Shown piece by piece: positions 32,996-41,540 of a DNA stretch of 64,000 nt. Both the position numbers and the translations under genes were made by a program. The notes below the pieces were generated by a model. That model ran no database searches. It was not told the origin of the DNA and saw only the letters and a program-made list of their open reading frames with translations. The stretch spans positions 124,001 to 188,000 of the forward strand of contig JACKEQ010000005.1 of NCBI GenBank assembly GCA_020632885.1, written 5' to 3'. The stretch comes from Alphaproteobacteria bacterium. Its GTDB lineage: Bacteria > Myxococcota_A > UBA796 > GCA-2862545. Numbering within the stretch: the first letter of the stretch is position 1; each line of letters begins with the position of its first letter.

Positions 32996-33646
32996 CTATC
33001 GCAGGACGATCTGCAGCACGGCGACGAGGGTCGCGTGCAGCGCGGCCCCCGCGGTCACCAGCGCCCACACCGGACCGCGCCCGGCGATCACCGCGCGTCC
33101 GAGCCCGACGATCAACAGGCCCACGGTCAGCATCGGCACCGCGAGCGCACCGCCGCACCCGTCACCCCGGATGGACGCCAGCACCGCCAGGGGCAGGAAC
33201 AGGGCCGTACCCCGGGCGAGCGGCTCCCCCATCCAGGGCGGCAGCGACGGACGATCGCCGAGCGAGGTGCCGTTGCGGTGCAGCCAGACGAGGGTGAGCG
33301 CCCCCACGCTCCCGTTCACGGCCGCGAACACGACCTTGCGGAGCGCGCTGTGCGCGAAGCCCCCGGTGACGAGGTTGTGCGAGGTGTCCAGCGTCGCGAG
33401 CGAGAAGGCCATGCCGGCGGCGAGGGGACCGAGGATCCAGGCGCGCTGCCGACCTCGCGCGAGATCGAGCGCGGAGCCGGCGAGCACCCCGGCAAGCGTG
33501 AGGTCGGCGACGGGGAAGCCGTTCTCGTAGCGGAGCGCGCAGGCGGTCCCGTGCGTGTTGGAGCCGCTGGCGAACCAGTAGATCCACCAGGCACCGATCC
33601 CCACGGCAGCGACGGTCTGGTAGGCGGCGAGCGCGCGTCTCTGCAC
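32996..33646 (-). CDS. Hypothetical integral membrane protein
   Basis: A 216-residue, strongly hydrophobic protein with about six transmembrane helices. N-terminal AYQTVAAVGIGAWWIYWFASG is the first helix, and later ones include DLTLAGVLAGSALDL and ALVTAGAALHATLVAVLQIVLR. A periplasmic-looking loop with HGTACALRYENGFPV carries a cysteine. I do not recognise the family. The start is GTG 33646, which lies three bases after the stop of the small zinc-ribbon gene. No functional residues can be assigned. Confidence 0.6.
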   Translation of the reverse strand: MQRRALAAYQTVAAVGIGAWWIYWFASGSNTHGTACALRYENGFPVADLTLAGVLAGSALDLARGRQRAWILGPLAAGMAFSLATLDTSHNLVTGGFAHSALRKVVFAAVNGSVGALTLVWLHRNGTSLGDRPSLPPWMGEPLARGTALFLPLAVLASIRGDGCGGALAVPMLTVGLLIVGLGRAVIAGRGPVWALVTAGAALHATLVAVLQIVLR

Positions 33647-33649
33647 GGC

Positions 33650-33883
33650 TCAGCTCGTGATCGCGCCCCAGGGCAGCCGCCCGTCGGAGCCGATGACGTA
33701 CGCGCCCAGCGTCATGGCCTCCAGGCGCTCGCGCAGGCAGGTCTTGCAGCCGAAGCCCGTGCCCACGGAAGCGACGGCGTCCACGCGCTTCCCGCACAGA
33801 GTGCACGTGGCCTCCGTGGCCCCGTCGGCGTGGACCTCGTCGCCCTTCACCGTCCCCTTGCCGTCGATGCGAACCTCGATCAC
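33650..33883 (-). CDS. Small zinc-ribbon protein
   Basis: A 77-residue protein beginning (M)IEVRIDGKGTVKGDE. It has two cysteine pairs, CTLC near residue 35 and CKTC near residue 54, with spacing fit for one tetrahedral zinc site. The start is GTG 33883, with GGAGG five bases upstream. The role is unknown; proteins of this type are often small regulators or RNA-binding factors. It heads a run of four minus-strand genes and is divergent from mbnP. Confidence 0.6.
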   Translation of the reverse strand: MIEVRIDGKGTVKGDEVHADGATEATCTLCGKRVDAVASVGTGFGCKTCLRERLEAMTLGAYVIGSDGRLPWGAITS

Positions 33884-33985
33884 GAGCACCTCCGGCGCGA
33901 GCCTACCCCATGACCGCGACAACGTGCCGCACGTGGCGCCGCGTCCACCACCGATAGGTGCAGGCATCCCCACCAGGAGCCCCTG

Positions 33986-34816
33986 ATGCACCGATCCCTG
34001 CTCGTCCTCCCCCTGCTCGCCGCCTGCACGCCCGAGCCGGTGCCCGTCGCCCTCGAGCTCCACGCCCACACGGGCACGGCGCCGGCCACCTGCGGCGCGG
34101 ACGTCACCCTCGGGACGCCCGCCACCACGGGCCAGCTCGCCGACGCCCGCATGTTCGTGAGCCACGTCCAGATGCGCGACGCCGATGGATCGTGGGTGGA
34201 CGTCGAGCTCGACGAGAGCGCCTGGCAGCACGACAGCGTCGTGCTCCTCGACTGGGAGGACGGCACGGGCGCCTGCGCGGACAGCGGGACGGCCGACACC
34301 AACGACACCATCCGCGGCACGCTGCCCGCCGGCGACTACGACGCCGTGCGGTTCGACGTGGGCGTGCCGCACAGCCAGAACCACGTGGACGCGACCCTGG
34401 CGCCCGCCCCCCTGAACGTGCCCGGGATGTTCTGGACCTGGCAGGGCGGCTTCAAGTTCGTGCGGGTCGACTTCGTCTCGGAGGCCGGGCGGTTCAACGT
34501 CCACGTCGGGAGCACGATGTGCGACGGGGCCACCGCGGTCGACCCGTCCACGTCGTGCGACCGGTCCAACCGCGCCAGCATCGTGGTGGAGGGGCTCGCA
34601 GGGCCCGAGGACGCCGTGCACCTCGACCTCGCCCAGCTCGTCGCGGGCGTGGACATCACGCTGAACACCCCGGACAGCCCGCCCGGCTGCATGAGCGCGC
34701 CCATCGAGCCCGACGACTGCACGCCGGTCTTCGCGGCCCTGGGGCTCGACTTCACCACGGGGTCCTGCGACGGCGAGTGCGCCGGCCAGTCCGTGTTCGA
34801 GAGCGGGGAGGAGTGA
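33986..34816 (+). CDS. mbnP: MbnP-family copper-binding lipoprotein
   Basis: A 276-residue lipoprotein (MHRSLLVLPLLAAC, cysteine 14) with the features of MbnP: ADARMFVSHVQMRDADG, GDYDAVRFDVGVPHSQNHVD, the GMFWTWQGGFKFVRVDF block, and FNVHVGSTMCDG. In Methylosinus, MbnP is a periplasmic partner of the diheme enzyme MbnH, which converts one MbnP tryptophan to kynurenine to build a copper(I) site. W150 and W152 here lie in the conserved block and are candidates, by inference. The stop overlaps the mbnH start (TGATG). No methanobactin precursor gene is visible nearby. Confidence 0.85.
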   Translation: MHRSLLVLPLLAACTPEPVPVALELHAHTGTAPATCGADVTLGTPATTGQLADARMFVSHVQMRDADGSWVDVELDESAWQHDSVVLLDWEDGTGACADSGTADTNDTIRGTLPAGDYDAVRFDVGVPHSQNHVDATLAPAPLNVPGMFWTWQGGFKFVRVDFVSEAGRFNVHVGSTMCDGATAVDPSTSCDRSNRASIVVEGLAGPEDAVHLDLAQLVAGVDITLNTPDSPPGCMSAPIEPDDCTPVFAALGLDFTTGSCDGECAGQSVFESGEE

Positions 34817-35907
34817 TGCTCGCCCTCGCGTGGCTGGCCTGCACCCCGGCGCCCGAGGGCTACGTCCTCGAGGTGCCCGAGGGGTTCCCGCAGCCCGCGA
34901 TCCCCGAGGCGAACCCGCTCTCCGACGCCAAGATCGAGCTCGGACGTCACCTCTTCTACGACGAGCGGCTCTCGGGCAACGGCGAGCAGGCCTGCGCCTC
35001 CTGCCACCACCAGGAGCTGGCGTTCACCGACGGCCGCACCACCGGCCTCGGCTCCACGGGCGAAGCGCACTTCCGGAACGCCAACAGCCTCACGAACGTC
35101 GCCTACAACAGCACGCTCACCTGGGCCAACCCGCTCCTCGTCGAGCTCGAGGTCCAGATGCTCGTGCCGTTGTTCGGCGACGCGCCCGTCGAGCTCGGTG
35201 CGTCCCCCGGAGAGGACGCCGTGCTCGCGCGCCTCACCGACGACCCCGCGCTTCAGACGCTCCACGAGGACGCCTTCCCCGAGCGGCCGATGGACTGGGA
35301 CACCGTGGTGATGGCCATCGCGAGCTTCGAGCGCACCCTGATCTCGGGCGACTCCCCCTTCGACCGCTACGCCTTCCAGAACGACCCCAACGCGCTGTCG
35401 GAGGCCGAGCTGCGCGGGCTGGACCTGTTCCTCTCCGAGCGCCTGGAGTGCCACCACTGCCACGGGGGCTTCAACTTCACGGAGGCCAGCGTGCATGCCG
35501 CCAGCGCCTTCGACGCGTCGTTCTTCCAGAACACCGGCCTGTACGACGTGGACGGCATGGGCGCCTACCCCGCACGGGACACCGGCGTGATGGAGGTCAC
35601 CGGCGACCCCGCGGACATGGGGCGCTTCCGGGCGCCCAGCCTGCGCAACGTCGCGCTCACGGCACCCTACATGCACGACGGCAGCATGGAGACCCTGGAG
35701 GAGGTCGTGCGCCACTACGAGCGGGGCGGACGCCTCATCGAGGACGGGCCGGACGCGGGCGACGGTGCGGAGAGCCCCCTGCGCAGCGGGCTCGTGCCGG
35801 GCTTCACCCTCACCGACGCCGAGCGGGCGGACCTCCTGGCGTTCCTGAACGCCCTGACGGACACGACCTTCACCACCGACCCCCGCTTCGCGGATCCCGA
35901 GCCGTGA
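34816..35907 (+). CDS. mbnH: MbnH-family diheme c-type peroxidase-like enzyme
   Basis: A 363-residue periplasmic diheme cytochrome related to MauG and bacterial cytochrome c peroxidase. Two heme-binding motifs are present: C60-x-x-C63-H64 (CASCHH) and C212-x-x-C215-H216 (CHHCHG). The LGRHLFYDERLSGNGEQACASC and DGRTTGLGSTG ... RNANSLTNVAYN blocks and the C-terminal FRAPSLRNVALTAPYMHDGSMETL are typical. The leader MLALAWLAC is a very short lipoprotein signal, so it may be anchored. It is coupled to mbnP (TGATG) and to the next gene (GTGA). The expected role is oxidation of MbnP through a high-valent diheme state. Confidence 0.88.
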   Translation: MLALAWLACTPAPEGYVLEVPEGFPQPAIPEANPLSDAKIELGRHLFYDERLSGNGEQACASCHHQELAFTDGRTTGLGSTGEAHFRNANSLTNVAYNSTLTWANPLLVELEVQMLVPLFGDAPVELGASPGEDAVLARLTDDPALQTLHEDAFPERPMDWDTVVMAIASFERTLISGDSPFDRYAFQNDPNALSEAELRGLDLFLSERLECHHCHGGFNFTEASVHAASAFDASFFQNTGLYDVDGMGAYPARDTGVMEVTGDPADMGRFRAPSLRNVALTAPYMHDGSMETLEEVVRHYERGGRLIEDGPDAGDGAESPLRSGLVPGFTLTDAERADLLAFLNALTDTTFTTDPRFADPEP

Positions 35908-36794
35908 TCGCCCTCCTCGCCACGGCGCTCGCCCACCACGGCACGGCGACGACCCAGGTCGCACCGACCGTCGGGGGCTCGGCGGCCGGCCAGGAGGCCT
36001 CGGTGTCGCTGGGCGTGTCGAGCCTCGGGTTCCTCCGGACATACCGGGGCAGCCAGCGCGCGCCGGACGTCGGGCGGGTCGGCGTGCACCTGGCCACCCT
36101 CCAGACCCGCGTCCCCCTGGGTCGCGGCTGGTCCCTCGGGGCGTCCGTGCCCGTCGGCCTCATCGCGACCACGGGGGCCGTCCGGGGCGGGCTCGGCGAT
36201 GCGAGCGCCAGCCTGGGGCGCGCAGGCGAGCGCCTCGCGGGCGCCCTCACGCTCTCGGCCCCCACGGGCGGGAGGGTCCAGCACCCGGAGCTCTCGGTCA
36301 CCGACGTGCGCGGCACCGACGACGGGCAGCTCCTGCTCACCACCTACGACACCCGCGCGTCCCTCGGGCAGGGCGCGCCCACGGTGGGCCTGCGCACCGA
36401 CGCCCGCCTCCCGGGCATCGACCTCGGTGCGTCCGCGTCCACGCCCTGGACCCGCACGTCGGACGGCATCCTCTGGGGACCCACGGGCCAGGTCTGGGCG
36501 GGCGGGCGCCTGGATCGCGACGCGCACGCCGTCTGGATCGGGCTGCTGGGCACGGCCCACGGCCGCGACCGGGCCACCGTGCTGGACGAGGACACGGGCG
36601 AGCTCGTCGCGATGCGTACGGGTGCCCGGGCAGAGGTCGCCGTGCGGGCGGGCGGCCAGGTGCGCCTGGGCCCGTCGGACACGGTCCGCGCGGACCTCGG
36701 CGCGCCGGTGTGGCGCTGGGTCCAGGGGGTGCAGCTCGCTGCCGGTCCCCGCGCCTCGCTCACCTGGGAGCGCGCGCTGGGCCCCCGGGGCTAG
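35904..36794 (+). CDS. Exported protein, probable outer-membrane barrel of the MbnPH operon
   Basis: A 296-residue protein with the minimal leader (M)IALLATALAHHG from a GTG start overlapping the mbnH stop. The rest is made of alternating Gly/Ala/Val strands (LGRGWSLGASVPVGLIATTG, WVQGVQLAAGPRASLTWERA) of outer-membrane type. Histidines follow the leader directly (HHG). No family is recognised. Coupling to mbnP/mbnH suggests an outer-membrane partner, possibly for copper or electron-donor access. Its stop lies in a CTAG shared with the stop of the convergent regA-like gene. Confidence 0.6.
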   Translation: MIALLATALAHHGTATTQVAPTVGGSAAGQEASVSLGVSSLGFLRTYRGSQRAPDVGRVGVHLATLQTRVPLGRGWSLGASVPVGLIATTGAVRGGLGDASASLGRAGERLAGALTLSAPTGGRVQHPELSVTDVRGTDDGQLLLTTYDTRASLGQGAPTVGLRTDARLPGIDLGASASTPWTRTSDGILWGPTGQVWAGGRLDRDAHAVWIGLLGTAHGRDRATVLDEDTGELVAMRTGARAEVAVRAGGQVRLGPSDTVRADLGAPVWRWVQGVQLAAGPRASLTWERALGPRG

Positions 36795-37315
36795 TCCCGG
36801 GGCGGGTGCTTCTGGAGCTTGCGCTGCAGCGTGCGGCGGTGGATGCCCAGCCGGCGTGCGGCCTCGGACACGTTGCCCGCACAGTCGGCCAGCACGCGCT
36901 GGATGTGCTCCCACTCCGCGCGCGCCAGCGTGGGCGGGACGTACTCGGAGGTCTCGTGGAGGGGTGGCAGGTCGGCCTTCTCGAAGGCGGCGAGCACCAT
37001 GTCGGCGTCCGCGGGCTTCTGCAGCACGTTCACCGCACCGAGCCGGAGGGCCTCGACGGCCGTCGCGATGGACCCGTAGCCGGTGAGCACCACCGACACG
37101 AGGTCCGGAACGACCTCCCGGACGTCCGCCAGCACCGCCAGGCCGTCCTCCTCGCCGAGACGCAGGTCCACCACGGCATGCGTGGGCTCCGCGGCCGCGT
37201 GCGCGCGGGCGGTCGCCCCGTCCGCAGCGAGCAGGACCTCGTGCCCGCGGGCCTGGAGCGCCCGCCCGAGCCGCTCGCGCAGCAGGTCGTGGTCCTCGAC
37301 GATCAGGATCCTCAT
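36791..37315 (-). CDS. regA: RegA/PrrA/ActR-type response regulator
   Basis: A 174-residue response regulator: receiver domain with D7-D9 acidic pocket (LIVEDHD), phosphoacceptor D50 (HAVVDLRLGEEDG), conserved T78 (VVLTGYG) and K100 (VLQKPAD), then a short linker and a Fis-type helix-turn-helix (NVSEAARRLGIHRRTLQRKL). The last motif is nearly diagnostic for RegA/PrrA/ActR regulators, which control respiration, photosynthesis, nitrogen and carbon fixation genes in response to redox. It is coupled by ATGA to the sensor-kinase gene downstream in reading order (37312-38520 is upstream in transcription). It is convergent with the MbnPH operon. Confidence 0.88.
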   Translation of the reverse strand: MRILIVEDHDLLRERLGRALQARGHEVLLAADGATARAHAAAEPTHAVVDLRLGEEDGLAVLADVREVVPDLVSVVLTGYGSIATAVEALRLGAVNVLQKPADADMVLAAFEKADLPPLHETSEYVPPTLARAEWEHIQRVLADCAGNVSEAARRLGIHRRTLQRKLQKHPPRD

Positions 37316-38520
37316 GCGGGCCTCCCCGGGAGCCAGAGGCGAGCCAGCGTCCCGACCCCCTGTGTGGACGTGAGCTCGAAGGTGCCCCCGAGGCCCCCGG
37401 CGACGCTGTGCACGAAGAACAGCCCGAGGCCACGGCCTTCGCGGCGGGTCGTGAAGAACGGCTCCAGCGCCTGCTCCAGCACCTCGGGGGACATGCCGGA
37501 CCCGTCGTCCTCCACCTCGATCACCACGCCACCCTCCGGGGGCACACGGGCCCGGAGCACGATGCGCGTGGCCCCGGCATGGCTCGCGTTCCCCACCAAC
37601 CGGCGGACCGACTGGGCCACCAGGCGCTCCGGGAGCGTCGGCCGCACGGCGGGGACCTCGAGCACGACCTGCTGGCCGGCCGCCGCCGTCCGGAGGAACC
37701 CGGGCAGGTCCACCTCCACCCAGCCCTCCCCCATCCCGCCCGCGTCCGCGACGAGCTGGTCGAGCACCTCCCGGCAGCGCAGGATCTCCTGGGCGATGAG
37801 GCGCGCGTCCTCCTGGACGTCCCCCGTCGTGTTCCGCTCGAGCTCCCGGGCCACCAGCAGCACGCTGGAGAGCGGCGTGGCCAGCTCGTGGGCCGCACCA
37901 CCGGCGAGGGCCGCCAGCGACGCGAGGCGCTCGGCGTTGGCCCGCGAGCGACGCGCCTTCACGGCCTCGGCCTCGGCCTCGCCCACCGCCCGCCGGAACC
38001 GCAGCACGCCCGCGGCCAGCACGGGCACCGTCACCCCGTAGGCGGCCACCATGCCCACGAGGTGCTGCGCCATGTCCATGTGGTGGTGCGCGGGGCTCGC
38101 GGCGTACAGGCCCGCGAAGCACGCCGTCGTCAGCGCCGCCATGGCCGCCGCCCAGCGCCAGGATAGCGCCAGGGACGCCAGGAGCACGGGCAGCAGGTAG
38201 AGCAGCGTGAACGGGTTCGAGACCCCGCCGGTCGACGCGAGGAGGGCCGTGAGCAGCGCGGTGTCGCCGATCAGCACGGGACCCGCAGCCCGGTCGCCCC
38301 ACACCCGCAGGGACGCCGCGAGCACGCCGGCCGCCGCGATCAGGCCCACGACGACGCGGGGATCCGGGGTGGGCATCGCGCCGAGGCCCCCCAGCACGAG
38401 CACGAGCGCCATGCTCCCCGCGAACACGCCGTGGAGCGCCAGGAAGGAGCGGTGGTCGATGGCGGCGCGGTCGGTCAGGTCGGACTCCGGACCGTCCTCC
38501 CTATGCGTCCGGCCCGACAC
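37312..38520 (-). CDS. regB: RegB/PrrB-type redox sensor histidine kinase
   Basis: A 402-residue kinase with about six N-terminal membrane helices, the RegB quinone-site motif GGVSNPF at residues 98-104, the H-box AAHELATPLS with H211, and a C-terminal ATPase (NASHAG, DDGSGM, GRGLGLFFV). C249 lies 38 residues after the histidine in ILRCREVL, matching the redox cysteine of RegB (H225/C265 in Rhodobacter). It would sense ubiquinone or cysteine redox state and phosphorylate the RegA-like regulator that follows it with an ATGA overlap. The GTG at 38520 is the assumed start; the first 25 residues are charged and could be shorter. Confidence 0.87.
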   Translation of the reverse strand: MSGRTHREDGPESDLTDRAAIDHRSFLALHGVFAGSMALVLVLGGLGAMPTPDPRVVVGLIAAAGVLAASLRVWGDRAAGPVLIGDTALLTALLASTGGVSNPFTLLYLLPVLLASLALSWRWAAAMAALTTACFAGLYAASPAHHHMDMAQHLVGMVAAYGVTVPVLAAGVLRFRRAVGEAEAEAVKARRSRANAERLASLAALAGGAAHELATPLSSVLLVARELERNTTGDVQEDARLIAQEILRCREVLDQLVADAGGMGEGWVEVDLPGFLRTAAAGQQVVLEVPAVRPTLPERLVAQSVRRLVGNASHAGATRIVLRARVPPEGGVVIEVEDDGSGMSPEVLEQALEPFFTTRREGRGLGLFFVHSVAGGLGGTFELTSTQGVGTLARLWLPGRPA

Positions 38521-38545
38521 CGCAACGCGTCACGATGTCGCAGGG

Positions 38546-40507
38546 TCAGAGGTCGCATGAGAGCCGGCCGCCACGGACGAGACAGCGCACGTCGGCGTCC
38601 ACCTCGGGCACCTCGACGGTCGTGGTCATCGGCACCACCCCCTGGAGCGTCAGCCGGCAGGTGCCGGGGCTCACGCGGAACCGCGCCACGGTGCTCGACG
38701 CCGACAGGCTCTCGGTCACCCGGCCGGACGTGCAGCTCGCCGTCACCCCGGACACGGCGATGTCCGCGTCCACCTTCACCTTCAGGTCCACGAGGCTCGT
38801 CGACACCGGCCGCGTCGTCCACTCGCCCCGCACGCTCGGGCACACCTTCTGCGCCAGGCCCGCCACGTACGCGATCTCCGCGTCGTCCCCGAGCCCGTCG
38901 GTGCGGGACGAGAACGTGCCGTAGGCCTCCTCGCAGTCGCCGGACATGGAGCGCGCGAGCATCACGTCCGAGAAGGCCATGAGGGCGCGGGCCTTGCGGA
39001 CGTTGTGGGGGTCGCTCTCCAGCATCTGGCCCACCGTGAGCGAGAACACGCGCTTCTCGGGCTCCCCGGTGCGCGCGTCGCGCCAGCTCACCTCGAGCTT
39101 CACGGGGTCCTTCGTGGGCGGCCGACCCGAGCGCATCTTCAGGTCCTGGAGGAACACCTGGCTCGTGCCCGCGTAGTAGTGGATGGGCTGGATGTCCTCC
39201 TTCACCGTGCTCGCCTCCTCCCCGTAGAACCGCTCCAGGGCGAGGGATTCGGGCAGGTCGAGGCGGAAGCGCACGTCGTGGGCGAGCGTCTGGACGAGGC
39301 CGTCGAAGCCCGCCCCGAACACGCGGTCCACCACGGCGTCGCTGCCGAGGTACACGTACGCCCCCTTGCCCTTCTCGGTGAGCCGGTCGAGCACCTCGTC
39401 GTTGAAGTCGCGGCCCACCCCCACGCCCGTGAGGCGGATGCCGTCCTCGTCGAAGCGCGCCCCGATGGCGCTGACGGTGTGCGGGTTCACGTCGCCGGTG
39501 TTGAGCTGGGCGTCGGTGAGCACCATCACGCGGCGGTTGCGACGGTGGGTGCCCACCTTCCGCTTCGCGACGTCGTAGCCCTCCTTCAGGCCCAGATCGA
39601 GGTCGGTGCCGCCCTCGGGACGCATACGGCGCACGACGTCCTCGAGGATCGCGGGGTCGTCGCGGCCCACGACGTAGTTCTCGAGCGGCGTGCACACCCG
39701 GTCGTCGAAGAGCACGAGGTCCAGGCGGTCGCCGCGCTCGAGCTGCCCGGACATCGTGAGCAGGCCGCGCTTCACGTACTCCATCCGCCCTTCGGCCCGC
39801 ATGGAGCCGCTGCGGTCGACCACCAGCGTGAGATCGAGGGGCTGGCGGGGCGGGCTGGCCCCCTGCACCGCGAACGCCACGGAGAGGGAGTCGCCGTGGG
39901 CCTCCGCACTCGCGGTCACCTCGAAGGTCGCATCGCCCTCGGGGGCCGCGGTGTCGAAGGTGAAGTAGTTGAGCAGCTCGTGGGGCCGGATCCGACCGGC
40001 GGGCACGCTGCGACCCTCGTTGGCCGCCCAGAGCACGCGCTGCGCGGACGCCAGGCTCATCGAGTCGTCGTTGGAGAGCCAGGTGCTCGCACCCCAGTCG
40101 AAGGCCTGCTGCTGGGGGACATCGGGGGTCCAGGGGCGGCTCCAGTCGTTCGCGTCGTCCACCTCGTCCCGGAGCGGCGGACGGGCGGGCGGCGGCGGCG
40201 GCTCGGACATGCGGTACTCCTCCGACATCGCGGAGCCCGCGGCCCCGGCCTTCCGATCGGCGGTGCGCTTCTCGCGCGGAGCCGAGGCCTCGGCCTCCAT
40301 GGCGGGCGCGCCGGCCCCATCGAGCTGAACCCATGGTGCGGGCGAGGGCGTCGGCGCCGGGCGCGGCGCGCGGCGCGGGTAGACCGCGGTGGGGGCGTCT
40401 TCGTCGTAGCCCTGATCGAAGCAGGACGGGCGGTAGACCATCTCGCCCGAGGCGTACGCGACGGTGGACGACAGGAGCAGGGGCAGCGCGAGCAGACGGG
40501 TGGACAA
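38546..40507 (-). CDS. Secreted VWA protein, YfbK-like
   Basis: A 653-residue exported protein: (M)STRLLALPLLLSSTVAYASGE is a classic signal peptide. A Pro/Glu-rich region (about 45-110) follows. The vWF_A N-terminal domain (DDSMSLASAQRVLWAANEG ... RPHELLNYFTFD) precedes the VWA domain with an intact DRSGSM metal site near residue 230, and then a C-terminal region of the YfbK/DUF3520 type, ending in a Cys-containing beta domain. Such proteins act at the envelope with unknown partners. TTG 40507 is preferred because GGAGG ends five bases before it; GTG 40513 lies inside the ribosome-binding site. Its stop is 25 bases before the regB start. Confidence 0.82.
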   Translation of the reverse strand: MSTRLLALPLLLSSTVAYASGEMVYRPSCFDQGYDEDAPTAVYPRRAPRPAPTPSPAPWVQLDGAGAPAMEAEASAPREKRTADRKAGAAGSAMSEEYRMSEPPPPPARPPLRDEVDDANDWSRPWTPDVPQQQAFDWGASTWLSNDDSMSLASAQRVLWAANEGRSVPAGRIRPHELLNYFTFDTAAPEGDATFEVTASAEAHGDSLSVAFAVQGASPPRQPLDLTLVVDRSGSMRAEGRMEYVKRGLLTMSGQLERGDRLDLVLFDDRVCTPLENYVVGRDDPAILEDVVRRMRPEGGTDLDLGLKEGYDVAKRKVGTHRRNRRVMVLTDAQLNTGDVNPHTVSAIGARFDEDGIRLTGVGVGRDFNDEVLDRLTEKGKGAYVYLGSDAVVDRVFGAGFDGLVQTLAHDVRFRLDLPESLALERFYGEEASTVKEDIQPIHYYAGTSQVFLQDLKMRSGRPPTKDPVKLEVSWRDARTGEPEKRVFSLTVGQMLESDPHNVRKARALMAFSDVMLARSMSGDCEEAYGTFSSRTDGLGDDAEIAYVAGLAQKVCPSVRGEWTTRPVSTSLVDLKVKVDADIAVSGVTASCTSGRVTESLSASSTVARFRVSPGTCRLTLQGVVPMTTTVEVPEVDADVRCLVRGGRLSCDL

Positions 40508-40512
40508 GAGCA

Positions 40513-40517
40513 CCTCC
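40513..40517 (-). promoter_or_regulatory. Shine-Dalgarno setting a TTG start
   Basis: GGAGG on the minus strand ends five bases before TTG 40507. It overlaps the alternative GTG at 40513, which argues against that start for the YfbK-like protein. Confidence 0.65.
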
Positions 40518-40533
40518 GGGGCACGAACGCCCC
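40518..40533. promoter_or_regulatory. Inverted repeat GGGGC-N6-GCCCC
   Basis: A 5-base inverted repeat with a 6-base spacer lies between the divergent YfbK-like and lipoprotein genes, directly upstream of the former's ribosome-binding site. It could be an operator or an mRNA hairpin. Confidence 0.35.
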
Positions 40534-40583
40534 ACCGACGAAGAGCTTACAGCGCACCCCGGATCGTCGGGCTACCCTCCGGC

Positions 40584-41537
40584 ATGCGCACGCTGCCGGC
40601 CCTAGTCGTCCTCCTCGCCTGCAAGGGCGAGTCGCTGCCCCTCGACCTCCTGGTGGACGCCGATCCCGGTCCCGGCCTCCTGCTCGGCGCGTGGTCCCAC
40701 GGAGACGACGTGCTCGCGGTGGGCGGCACGTACGGGGTCGACGGCCACATGGTGCGGATCACGCCGGACGGCGCGTGCCTGGAGGCCGGGAGCACGGACG
40801 GGATCCTCTGGTGGATCCACGGGGAGGGAGACGACTGGTACGCCGTGGGTGAGGGCGGTCGCATCGTGCACGGCGACGCGTGGACGCGCGAGGACGTGCC
40901 CACGGAGAGCACGCTGTTCGGGGTCTACGTCGACGGCGACACCGTCTGGGCGGTGGGCGGAGATGTCCTCGTGAGCCAGCAGGGCGAGATCTGGCGGCGC
41001 CAGGACGGCACGTGGTCGCGCTACCGGGAGGGTCTGCCGGGCCTGATGTTCAAGGTCCACGACGGCTGGTTCGTGGGCGATGGGCTGGCCTACACGCTCG
41101 TGGACGGCGAGCTCGTGGAGCGCCCGCCGCCGAACGGCGAGAAGCTCCTCACCGTCCGCTCGCTGGGCCCGGACCACGCCTTCGCGGTCGGAGGGGTCTC
41201 GCAGCCCGTGCTGCTCGAGTGGACGGGCGGCGCCTGGACGTCCCACGAGGTCCCGCTGGAGTGCGCGGGGTCCGGCGGGCTCAACGGCGTGTACACCGAC
41301 GACGGCGAGACCGTGCACATCGCGGGCAACCAGGGTGCTGCGGCCACCCGGCACCCGGACGGCACGTGGAGCTGCCCGGAGGCGCCGGTGACCTTCGACA
41401 GCTTCCACGCGGTGTGGGCCCACGACGGCGAGGTCCTCTGGCTCGGCGGGAACCTCTTCGGTAGCCCGCCCTACCACGCGTCCATCGCGGTGGACCCGGG
41501 GCGCGGCGGCCCGGTGACGCTGGCCGCCTGCCCGTAG
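40584..41537 (+). CDS. Putative lipoprotein, possibly beta-propeller
   Basis: A 317-residue lipoprotein: MRTLPALVVLLAC, cysteine 13. The body consists of repeated units with the form DDVLAVGGTYGVDGHMVRI, DDWYAVGEGGRIVHGD, DTVWAVGGDVLVSQQGEIWRR and DGWFVGDGLAYTL, each about 40 residues long, which suggests a WD40- or kelch-like propeller of six or so blades. No enzyme motif is seen. It is similar in style to the protein at 5309-6340. ATG 40584 is the only sensible start. It converges with the M4 protease gene, with three bases between the stops. Confidence 0.65.
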   Translation: MRTLPALVVLLACKGESLPLDLLVDADPGPGLLLGAWSHGDDVLAVGGTYGVDGHMVRITPDGACLEAGSTDGILWWIHGEGDDWYAVGEGGRIVHGDAWTREDVPTESTLFGVYVDGDTVWAVGGDVLVSQQGEIWRRQDGTWSRYREGLPGLMFKVHDGWFVGDGLAYTLVDGELVERPPPNGEKLLTVRSLGPDHAFAVGGVSQPVLLEWTGGAWTSHEVPLECAGSGGLNGVYTDDGETVHIAGNQGAAATRHPDGTWSCPEAPVTFDSFHAVWAHDGEVLWLGGNLFGSPPYHASIAVDPGRGGPVTLAACP

Positions 41538-41540
41538 GGG

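Noticed and set aside
33884..33985. Search for a methanobactin precursor next to mbnP
   Set aside because: No short ORF with paired cysteines and a ribosome-binding site was found in the gap or just outside it.
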